The notes under the pieces: generated by a model
Databases searched by the model: none
Told to the model about the DNA's origin: nothing
The model's input: only the letters and a program-made list of their open reading frames with translations
Assembly: GCF_900090265.1 (NCBI RefSeq)
Contig: NZ_LT607752.1
Span: 2,976,001-3,040,000 of the forward strand
Origin: Micromonospora rifamycinica
Lineage (GTDB): Bacteria > Actinomycetota > Actinomycetes > Mycobacteriales > Micromonosporaceae
Direction of reading: 5' to 3'
DNA length: 64,000 nucleotides
Program-made: the position numbers and the translations under genes
Part shown: one piece after another, positions 1 to 8,426 of the stretch
Layout of the letters: the number at the start of each line of letters is the position of its first letter
Position numbering within the stretch: position 1 is the stretch's first letter

Positions 1-1
1 C

Positions 2-490
2 ACCAAGCACCGGCTGCCGTACCGGCCGGAGGACCGCCGCACCGTCCGGTCGGGGCGGGAGTTCGTCGACCGGGCGCTCGGCCACGGCTCGGTCCGATCC
101 GCCCCCGTCGGCGGTCACCTCGAACCGGTGCTGGTCACCCGCTACCGCCGTACGACGCTGCTGCTGCCGACGACCGAGAGCCGGGTCACCATCGACACCG
201 ACCTGTGCTGGCAGGACGACCACCACACCCTGCACCTGCCCGCTGTCGCCGTGGTCGAGACCAAGACCCGATCGGCGGCGTCCCCGGTCGACCGGCTGCT
301 GTGGCAGGGCGGCACCAGACCCGCCCGCATCTCGAAGTACGCCACCGGCCTCGCCGCCCTGCGACCGGAGCTGCCGGACACACCATGGCGACGGACCCTG
401 CGCCGGCACTTCCGGCCGGCCCCGCCACCGGTCCCGGCGGGGCCGCCCACCCGCGTCATCCGAACCGGACAGGAGACATCGTGCGTCTGA
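2..490 (+). CDS. VTC-domain polyphosphate polymerase, 3' part
   Basis: This is the C-terminal 162 residues of a protein that begins before the window. The visible part carries features of the VTC/triphosphate-tunnel fold: alternating basic and acidic beta-strands (RYRRTTLLL, SRVTIDTDLCW) and the late VVETKTR strand, where family members place a metal-binding Glu and a phosphate-binding Lys. VTC-type proteins make polyphosphate from ATP or bind anionic polymers. The stop codon overlaps the GTG start of the next gene by 10 bases, so the two are translationally coupled. A VTC protein beside a CotH-family protein is a recurrent pair in actinobacteria (family knowledge). The catalytic core upstream cannot be inspected. 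Confidence 0.8.
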   Translation, partial: TKHRLPYRPEDRRTVRSGREFVDRALGHGSVRSAPVGGHLEPVLVTRYRRTTLLLPTTESRVTIDTDLCWQDDHHTLHLPAVAVVETKTRSAASPVDRLLWQGGTRPARISKYATGLAALRPELPDTPWRRTLRRHFRPAPPPVPAGPPTRVIRTGQETSCV

Positions 491-2592
491 CCGTTCGCAC
501 CCCCTCCCGGCGTAGCGCCGGAATCGTGGCAGTGCTCGTCACCGGGCTCCTCGTGCCGTACGCGGCACAGGCGGACGCCGGACCGTCCCCCCGGCCCCCC
601 ACCCGCGCCGGCGTCACCACGGGACTGGACACCTCCGCCGCCGACGCCGTGGCCGCCGCCGGGGCAGCGGACGACCTCGTCGGCGACATCGTCTTCTCGC
701 GGCCGAGCGGCACCTTCCAGGGGGAGGTGACGGTGTCGCTGAGCACCACGGTCAGCGGCGCGCAGCTGCGCTACACCACCGACGGCCGACCGCCCACCGC
801 GCAGTCACCGCTGTACGCGGGCACACCGTTACGGTTCACCCGGACCACCCAGCTGCGGGTCCAGGCCTTCGTCGGCCAGACCGCCTCCGGTGCGCCCGGC
901 ACCGCCATGTACGTCGCCCAGAACGTCGCCACCGCCCACGACCTGCCGGTGGTCCTGCTCGACTCGTACGGGGCGGGCAAGCCCGGCCGCGAGTACCTCG
1001 ACGCCACCGCCATGGTCTTCGAGCCCGGCGGCGGCACCACCTCGCTGGCGGCGACCCCGACCGTCGCCACCCGCGCCGGGTTCCACCTGCGCGGCCAGTC
1101 GTCGGCGTCGTTCGAGAAGACGCCGTACCGCGTCGAACTGCGGGGCAACGACAACGACGACGCCGACTATCCGATGCTGGGCATGCCGGCCGACTCCGAC
1201 TGGGTGCTGCGCGGGCCGTTCAGCGACAAGGCGTTGATCCGGGAGGCGCTGGTCTACGATCTCGGGCGCGAGATGGGCATGCCCGCACCGAGATACCGGT
1301 TCGTCGAGTTCTACCTCAACACCGACGCCGCCCCGGTGGCCGCCGGTGACTACATGGGCGTCTACATGCTGGTGGAGACGATCAAGAACGCCAAGAACCG
1401 GCTGAACCTCAAGCAGCTCGACGAGGACGACCTGACCCTGCCCAAGATCCAGGGCGGGTACATCTGGAGCTTCGAGTGGCTGGCCGCCGAGGAGCCGACG
1501 CTGACCTGCACCGGGCCGGCGGCGACCTGCTGGAACTACCTGGAGGTGCGGGATCCGTCCCCCTTGCAGGCACCCCAGCGGGACTGGCTGCGGGGCCACG
1601 TCCAGGAGTTCCACGACGTGCTGCGGGCGGCGAACTCCGCCGACCCGGTCACCGGCTACCGGAAGTACATCGACGTCGACTCGTTCGTGGACCAGATGGT
1701 CCTCAACGAACTCAGCCGGGAGATGGACTCCTACATCCGCAGCGCGTACTTCTACAAGGACCGCGACACCAAGATCTTCGCCGGCCCGCTGTGGGACTAC
1801 GACCTCAGCTTCGGCGTCGGCGGCTACTTCGGCAACGACCAGATCGCCGGCTGGCAGTACCAGCAGACCCGGCAACCGGTCGCCAACGACTGGTTCCCAC
1901 AGCTGGTACGCGATCCGGCCTTCGTCAACCAGCTCCGGTCCCGCTGGCAGAGCCTGCGCCGGGGCCTGCTCGCCGACAGTGCCCTCCAGGCGCGGATCGA
2001 CGCCCTGGCGGCACCGCTGGCCAACGGCGCCCAGCGCAACTTCCAACGGTGGCCCAACCTGACGGCACCGATGGTCGGCCCCTTCTACACCCCGACCGCG
2101 CCGACCTGGCAGGGCCAGGTCCAGGCCATGCGGGACTGGATGCTGCGCCGCGCAGCCTGGCTGGACTCCACCGCCGGCTGGGGCGGCCCGGTCACCACCC
2201 CGCCCCCGTCACCGACGACCGCGCCACCGACCCCGACCACGCCACCGCCCACCACCACGCCACCGCCCACCACGACCCCGCCGCCGGCCACCCCCCGCTG
2301 CACCGCGACGTACACGGTCACCAGCCGCTGGACCGGCGGATTCCAGGGCGAGGTACGGGTCACCGCCGGCCCGGCCGCGCTCAGCAACTGGTCCGTGACC
2401 TGGACGTACGCCAACGGCGAGCGGGTCACCCAGGCCTGGAACGCCACGGTCACCAGCCAGGGCGCGACGGTCACCGCCCGCAACGTCTCCTACAACGGGG
2501 CCCTCGCCCCCGGCACCAGCACCACGTTCGGGTTCCTCGGCTCGTCCACCGGCAACCCCGGCACCCCCACGCCGAGCTGCACGACGAGCTGA
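481..2592 (+). CDS. Secreted CotH-family protein with CBM2
   Basis: This is a 703-residue protein. The GTG at 481 overlaps the upstream VTC gene and is followed at once by a signal peptide (RRSAGIVAVLVTGLLVPYAAQA), so I prefer it to starts further upstream. After the signal comes a chitobiase C-terminal-like beta domain (about residues 60-140, with YTTDGRPPTAQSPLY). A CotH kinase-like domain follows (about 170-530; motifs GQSSASFEKTPYRVEL, DSDWVLRGPFSDKALIRE, GPLWDYDLSFG). A Pro/Thr linker (570-600) leads to a cellulose-binding CBM2 (606-703) with paired Cys near its ends. CotH proteins are atypical protein kinases in spore coats, but the substrate of actinobacterial secreted versions is not known. 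The CBM2 suggests it works bound to polysaccharide outside the cell. Confidence 0.88.
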   Translation: MRLTVRTPSRRSAGIVAVLVTGLLVPYAAQADAGPSPRPPTRAGVTTGLDTSAADAVAAAGAADDLVGDIVFSRPSGTFQGEVTVSLSTTVSGAQLRYTTDGRPPTAQSPLYAGTPLRFTRTTQLRVQAFVGQTASGAPGTAMYVAQNVATAHDLPVVLLDSYGAGKPGREYLDATAMVFEPGGGTTSLAATPTVATRAGFHLRGQSSASFEKTPYRVELRGNDNDDADYPMLGMPADSDWVLRGPFSDKALIREALVYDLGREMGMPAPRYRFVEFYLNTDAAPVAAGDYMGVYMLVETIKNAKNRLNLKQLDEDDLTLPKIQGGYIWSFEWLAAEEPTLTCTGPAATCWNYLEVRDPSPLQAPQRDWLRGHVQEFHDVLRAANSADPVTGYRKYIDVDSFVDQMVLNELSREMDSYIRSAYFYKDRDTKIFAGPLWDYDLSFGVGGYFGNDQIAGWQYQQTRQPVANDWFPQLVRDPAFVNQLRSRWQSLRRGLLADSALQARIDALAAPLANGAQRNFQRWPNLTAPMVGPFYTPTAPTWQGQVQAMRDWMLRRAAWLDSTAGWGGPVTTPPPSPTTAPPTPTTPPPTTTPPPTTTPPPATPRCTATYTVTSRWTGGFQGEVRVTAGPAALSNWSVTWTYANGERVTQAWNATVTSQGATVTARNVSYNGALAPGTSTTFGFLGSSTGNPGTPTPSCTTS

Positions 2593-2600
2593 CCACCCAC

Positions 2601-2640
2601 CGTCACCGCCCCGGCCCGCCCCGGTGCCGGGGCGGCGACG
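2601..2640. terminator. Bidirectional hairpin between convergent genes
   Basis: The left arm cgtcaccgccccggc pairs with gccggggcggcgacg, with one A/C mismatch and a 10-base loop. It fills the 53-bp gap between the convergent CotH and NB-ARC genes, so it probably ends both transcripts. There is no T-tract, which is common for terminators in high-GC actinomycetes. Confidence 0.7.
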
Positions 2641-2645
2641 GATCG

Positions 2646-5156
2646 TCAGTCCGCCGCCGGGCTCCCCGCTGCGGCCGGGGTCAGCAGGTCACGGACCCGG
2701 GCCGCGTCCGGGTGGCCGAGGTCCTCGAAGACGGCGAGCGCCCGCCGCCAGGTCCGGCGGGCGCCGTGGACGTCCCCGAGCGCATGCCGGGTGTCACCGA
2801 GCCGGGTCAGGGTGTCCGCTTCGTCGTACCGGTCGCCGATCCGTCGGTACAGCACCAACGCCCGGCCGTAGCAGCGGATCGCCCGCCGGTGGTGGCCGAG
2901 CCGGTCGTGGATGAAGCCGAGGCTGTCCCAGGTGTTCGCCTCGCCGTGCCGGTCACCGGTCGCGGCCAGCAGCGTCAGCGCCCGCGAGCAGTGGTCGAGC
3001 GCCGGCCCGTACCGGCCGAGCTGGGCGAACGCCCAGCCGACCGCGTTGCGGGCGCTGGCCTCCCCGGCCAGGTGGCCGGCGGCCCGGTACAGCGCCAGGG
3101 CGCGCTGCCCGTGCTCCAGCGCCTCGGCGTGCCGGCCGAGCCCGTCGAGCATCGCGCCGAACGCCCGATGGGTGCGGGCCTGCCCGGTGTGGTCGCCCAG
3201 CCCGTCGAACAGGGCCAGGGCCTGTCGGTAGTGCTCGACCGCCTCGTCCACCCGACCCAACCGGTTCAGCGCCCGGGCCAGGTCACGGTGGGCGTTCGCC
3301 TGTCCGGGAAGGTCGGCCGCCCGACGTGCCCCGGCCAGGGCGGCCTGCTGCGCCACGACCAGCTCCGGCCAGTTCCCCCGCCGCTGGAGGAAGTCCACCA
3401 GCGCCCAGGCCAGCTGCCAGGCGTGGCCGTCGAACCCGGTGCGCCCGGCGTGCGAGACCGCCGCCAGCAGCACCGGGTACTCGGCGGTGAACCAGGCGAG
3501 CGCCCGACCGTGGTCGGGCGGTTCCTCGGGGGTCACCCCGGGCAGGGCGGCGACCGGCACCACCGGATCCCGGCCCGGTTGCAGCAGCAGGGCCGCCGCG
3601 TGCGCGGTGTGCAGGTAGTGGTCCAGTCCACGCTGGAGGGCCGCCTGCCGCTCCTCGACCGGTTCGAGGCGCTCGGCCAGCTCGGCCGCGTACGCCCGGA
3701 GCAGGTCGTGCGCGACGAACCGGCCGGGCGCGTGCTCGGTGAGCAGGTGCGCGTGGGCCAGCTCGGCCAGCAGCCGGGCCGTCCGGTCCCGGGGCAGGCC
3801 GGCCAGACTGGCCGCCGCGGCGACCCCGGTGTCCGGTCCCGGGTGGCAGCCGAACAGCCGGAACAGTCGCGCCGCCGGTGGGGTCAGGTTCCGGTACGAC
3901 CAGGAGAAGACCGCCTGCACGTCGGTGCCGGTGTCCCCGCCGTCGAACGAGTCCAGCAGGCGCGGCGCCTCGCGCAACTCGGCGACGATGGTGGCCAGCG
4001 GGAAGGTGGGATGCGCCGCTCCCCGCGCGGCGAGCACGGCCAGCGCCAGGGGCAGCCGTACGCACCGTTCGATCATCTCGTCGACCGCGGCGGGTTCGAC
4101 AGTCAACCGGTCCGCGCCGAGCCGCCGGGCGAGCAGCTCCCACGCCTCGTCGGTGCTGAGCAGGTCGACGGTGATCTGGCGGGCGCCCTCGGCGGTGATC
4201 AGGCCGGCCAGCCGGTGGCGACTGGTGACCAGGCAGAGGCAGTTCGGGCTGCCGGCCAGCAGGGGGCGTGCCTGGTCGACGTCCCGGGCGTTGTCCAGCA
4301 ACACCAGCATCCGGCGGTCGGCCAGCAGGCTGCGGTAGAGACCGACCTGCGCGGACAGGTGGGTGGGAATCCGGTCGGGCGGCACGCCCAGGGCTTCGAG
4401 GAATCCCCGGACCGCCTCGGTCGGTGTGACCATCGCACCGGTGGAGTCGAATCCGCGCAGGTCGACGTAGAGCTGACCGTCCGGGAAGCGGTCGGCGACC
4501 CGGTGCGCCCAGTACACCGCCAGCGCGGTCTTGCCGACGCCGGCCGTCCCCGACAGGACCACGGTGCTGGTCGGCCCGGCCCGGCCCGGCGCGTCGTGGC
4601 CGGTGCGGCCGGCGTCGAGCTGATCGAGCTGCGCGGCCCGGCCGACGAAACCGGGCAGGGCGGGGGGCAGTTGACGCGGCACCGGCACCCGGGCCACCGG
4701 TGTGCCGGCCCGGGTGCCGCCGCTCCTGGTCCGCGCCCCGGAGGCCCGGGCGGGCCGGCCCGGGGCGGGGTGGTCCGGGTTCGTGTGCCGGCGGCGCTCC
4801 TCGACCCGGTCCCGCGCGGTGGCCAGCGCCCCCTGCTCGGCGGGGGTGGCCCCGAGCAGCCGGATCAGGGTGTCGAACCGCTCCGGCGGGGGCAGGATGT
4901 TGCCGGCGAAGTACTCCCCGATCACCCCCCGCGACCAGCCGGTCCTCGCCGCCAACTGCCGGTACGTCAGCGGCGTCTCGCCCTGCTGCCGGGCTTCCCG
5001 GCGGCGGAGCTGGCGCAGCAGTCCGGCCAGGTCCGGCACGGTCTGCGCGTCGGTGTCCAGGCGGTGCGCCTCCGGCGCGGGGCGGACCGCCCGGGCCGCC
5101 GGCTGCCGGGTGCCCGCAGGTCCCCGTTGGTCGGACATTCGGCGTTGGTCGGACAT
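2646..5156 (-). CDS. XRE-HTH / NB-ARC / TPR transcriptional regulator
   Basis: This is an 836-residue cytoplasmic STAND-type signalling ATPase. An N-terminal helix-turn-helix (about 20-90; LTYRQLAARTGWSRGVIGEY) is followed by an NB-ARC NTPase with the P-loop GTAGVGKT (about 202-209), a Walker B-like MLVLLDNARD and the winged-helix region. The C-terminal 350 residues are tetratricopeptide repeats (for example AVEHYRQALALFDGLGD and the following AxxHRAFGAMLDGLGRHAEA units). I chose the start at 5156 because a GGGGTGGAGG Shine-Dalgarno lies four bases before it. A second in-frame ATG 18 bases inside comes from a short tandem duplication. Such proteins usually control secondary metabolism or development. 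The target is unknown; the divergent protease gene is a candidate. Confidence 0.85.
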   Translation of the reverse strand: MSDQRRMSDQRGPAGTRQPAARAVRPAPEAHRLDTDAQTVPDLAGLLRQLRRREARQQGETPLTYRQLAARTGWSRGVIGEYFAGNILPPPERFDTLIRLLGATPAEQGALATARDRVEERRRHTNPDHPAPGRPARASGARTRSGGTRAGTPVARVPVPRQLPPALPGFVGRAAQLDQLDAGRTGHDAPGRAGPTSTVVLSGTAGVGKTALAVYWAHRVADRFPDGQLYVDLRGFDSTGAMVTPTEAVRGFLEALGVPPDRIPTHLSAQVGLYRSLLADRRMLVLLDNARDVDQARPLLAGSPNCLCLVTSRHRLAGLITAEGARQITVDLLSTDEAWELLARRLGADRLTVEPAAVDEMIERCVRLPLALAVLAARGAAHPTFPLATIVAELREAPRLLDSFDGGDTGTDVQAVFSWSYRNLTPPAARLFRLFGCHPGPDTGVAAAASLAGLPRDRTARLLAELAHAHLLTEHAPGRFVAHDLLRAYAAELAERLEPVEERQAALQRGLDHYLHTAHAAALLLQPGRDPVVPVAALPGVTPEEPPDHGRALAWFTAEYPVLLAAVSHAGRTGFDGHAWQLAWALVDFLQRRGNWPELVVAQQAALAGARRAADLPGQANAHRDLARALNRLGRVDEAVEHYRQALALFDGLGDHTGQARTHRAFGAMLDGLGRHAEALEHGQRALALYRAAGHLAGEASARNAVGWAFAQLGRYGPALDHCSRALTLLAATGDRHGEANTWDSLGFIHDRLGHHRRAIRCYGRALVLYRRIGDRYDEADTLTRLGDTRHALGDVHGARRTWRRALAVFEDLGHPDAARVRDLLTPAAAGSPAAD

Positions 5157-5162
5157 TCGGCC
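5127..5162. repeat. 18-bp tandem duplication over a start codon
   Basis: The unit ttggtcggacattcggc occurs twice in tandem at the 5' end of the NB-ARC regulator gene. It duplicates the ATG and the MSDQR peptide. Only the outer ATG has a good ribosome-binding site. Confidence 0.75.
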
Positions 5163-5458
5163 TCCACCCCCCGGGCATCCCCGTCGCCCCGGATGCGACA
5201 CCGGGAGGGTAGAACCGGCCGGGCGACGCCGGTAGGCCATTGCCGATGTATGACAGTTCCACGTCGGACCTGTTGCGCCGACCGCAGGTCGACAGCCGTT
5301 CGGCCGGTCTGCCAGCACCGTCCGACGACCGCCCGTCCTGCGCTGTCCGGGAGTGTCCAGCGGTGTCCAGGATGCACCGCCGGACACCCCCGTGACCTGC
5401 CAATGTCCCCAGGGCGGGCTGACGCCCGCACCGCAGATCACTGGGGAAGGGATACCTG

Positions 5459-6754
5459 ATGACTCGTCCACACCCGACCGCACCGCGGTCGGCGGGAGTG
5501 CTGCGTCGCGTCGCCACCACCGCGTTCGGCGTCACGATGCTCGTCGCGGGGGTGGCCGCCGCACCGGCCAGCGCCGCGCCCGCTCCCACGGCGCCGCCCG
5601 GCAAGGCGGCCACCACCGGTTCGTTCGTCGACAGCACGCCGGTGCCCGGGGGCTTCGCCTCCTGGAAGGAACTGCTGACGTTGCAGCAGCGGATGAACAC
5701 CGCCGCCGCCCGGATCACCAGCCTGGCGGAGCGCAACCCGAAGTCCGGTTTCGCGGGTGTGGTCGCCGACCCCACCGCCCGGCAGTTGCAGGTCTACTGG
5801 AAGGGCGAGCCGCCGGCCGACATGGTGGCCGTGAGCCGGACCACCGTGCCGACCCGGGTGCTGCCCGCCGCGTACACCCGGCGGGAGCTGGTGGCCGCGG
5901 CGGCCAAGCTGCGCCGTTCGGCCGGCGACAAGCTCACCACGGTCGGGCCGCGGGCCGACGGTGCCGGCCTGCTCGTCGGTACGCAGAACGGGCTGCCCGG
6001 CGCGGCGAGCCTGGCCGGTGTCCCGGTCACCGTGCAGACCGGGGTCGCCGCCGCGCCCGCCACCCGGTGGGACGACACCGCCCCGTGGTGGGGCGGCGCC
6101 GCGTGGCGCAACACCGCCACCGGTGGCGGCTGCTCGACCGGTTTCGGGGTCTTCCGGGCCGGAGCGGCGCGGGTGCTCTCCGCCGCGCACTGCGCCAACA
6201 TCAACGTCGTCGCCGCCGACCCGACCGGGCAGACGATCGGCGCCGTCGGCGTCCGGAACACCGGCACCGACACCCTGCTGCTGACGGCCAGCGCGGGCGG
6301 GCGGGTCTTCAACAACAGCACCGACGCGGCCGGCAACGTGGTCAGTGAGTTCAACAACCAGGTGATCGGCGCGCTGGCCAGCCAGGTCGGCAACTTCGTC
6401 TGCACCTCCGGGGCATACTCCGGAACCCGCTGCTCGATCCAGGTCAAGGCCCGCGACCTGTGCATCAACGTACGTGACTTCGCCACGGTCTGCGGCCAGG
6501 TGCAGGCCGAGAGCACCACCCGCACCAACGCGGTCGGCCAGGGCGACAGCGGCGGCCCGGTGGAGATCGTCAACGGGGCGAACACCCTCCAGGTCTGGGC
6601 CACCGGCACCAACACCGCCATCGACGACACCAACACGCTGACGGCCTGCACCGGCTACGTCCCCACCGGCCGCAAGTGCGCCTGGCGGATGTACTACGAG
6701 GACATCATCTCCGGGATGGCCGGCGTCGGCGCCTCGGGCGTGATCCTCGGCTGA
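5459..6754 (+). CDS. Secreted S1-family (trypsin-like) serine protease
   Basis: This is a 431-residue exported protease. It has a Tat/Sec-like signal peptide (GVLRRVATTAFGVTMLVAGVAAAPASA) and an N-terminal propeptide-like region to about residue 195. The chymotrypsin-fold domain has the triad: His in SAAHC (about 243), Asp in TGTDTLL (about 271) and Ser in GQGDSGGPVEI (about 364). Cys pairs CSTG/AAHC, CTSG/TRC and CTGY/KC fit disulfides of secreted S1 proteases of the alpha-lytic/streptogrisin type. The start at 5459 has GGGGAAGGGA upstream. The gene is divergent from the NB-ARC regulator across a 302-bp gap and is followed by a strong hairpin. The substrate is unknown, probably extracellular protein. 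Confidence 0.9.
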   Translation: MTRPHPTAPRSAGVLRRVATTAFGVTMLVAGVAAAPASAAPAPTAPPGKAATTGSFVDSTPVPGGFASWKELLTLQQRMNTAAARITSLAERNPKSGFAGVVADPTARQLQVYWKGEPPADMVAVSRTTVPTRVLPAAYTRRELVAAAAKLRRSAGDKLTTVGPRADGAGLLVGTQNGLPGAASLAGVPVTVQTGVAAAPATRWDDTAPWWGGAAWRNTATGGGCSTGFGVFRAGAARVLSAAHCANINVVAADPTGQTIGAVGVRNTGTDTLLLTASAGGRVFNNSTDAAGNVVSEFNNQVIGALASQVGNFVCTSGAYSGTRCSIQVKARDLCINVRDFATVCGQVQAESTTRTNAVGQGDSGGPVEIVNGANTLQVWATGTNTAIDDTNTLTACTGYVPTGRKCAWRMYYEDIISGMAGVGASGVILG

Positions 6755-6780
6755 CCACCCCGACGTCCGCCGATCAGATC

Positions 6781-6823
6781 CGGCGGCCGGGCCGAGGCGC
6801 GATCCGCGTCGGCCCGGCCGCCG
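6781..6823. terminator. Perfect 15-bp stem hairpin after protease gene
   Basis: The arm cggcggccgggccga (6781-6795) is exactly complementary to tcggcccggccgccg (6809-6823), with a 13-base loop. It lies 26 bases after the protease stop codon, so it is the likely intrinsic terminator. No T-run follows. Confidence 0.75.
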
Positions 6824-6840
6824 ACCGGCATGTCCGGCCC

Positions 6841-6902
6841 AAGGCGGGGACGACCCAAGGCGGGGACGGCCGAAGGCGGGGACGGCCGAAGGCGGGGGCG
6901 GC
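6841..6902. repeat. 16-bp tandem repeat, about four copies
   Basis: The unit aaggcggggacggccg is repeated at 6841, 6857, 6873 and (partial, varied) 6889. It is non-coding, between the protease terminator and the xylanase promoter. The function is unknown. Confidence 0.8.
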
Positions 6903-7107
6903 GTCGGACGGGTGGCACGGATCGGATCACGGATCGGTCTCGGAAGTTTCGAGCTACCCCTTCCGACCACTCCCCCGGGCCGGCACACCACAGTGGTCGA
7001 CCGGGCCGGATCCGAGCCGTCGACACGGCCGCCGGCCAGCGGCAACCCGGTCGGAGCGAGCGATCTTGTTACGATAGAGTTTCGGGAATCTTTCGGAAAG
7101 TCGTTGA

Positions 7108-8346
<1,239 letters not shown>

Positions 8347-8374
8347 CCCCGACCGGTTCCTGAGCACGACACAG

Positions 8375-8411
8375 CGGCGGGCGGCCCCGGTGACACCGGG
8401 ACCGCCCGCCG
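8375..8411. terminator. Bidirectional terminator hairpin
   Basis: The stem cggcgggcgg-c-cccgg pairs with ccggg-a-ccgcccgccg around a five-base loop. It lies between the convergent GH11 and GH59 genes and can serve both. Confidence 0.75.
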
Positions 8412-8426
8412 TGGCGTTGCCTGCGG

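Noticed and set aside
1476..5459. 1327-codon open frame on the plus strand
   Set aside because: It runs over the CotH gene and antisense to the NB-ARC regulator. Its translation is Pro/Arg/Gly-rich without domains. Long shadow frames are normal at this GC content.
3283..5775. 830-codon minus-strand frame overlapping the NB-ARC gene
   Set aside because: Out of frame with the recognisable NB-ARC/TPR protein and rich in RR/PG strings.
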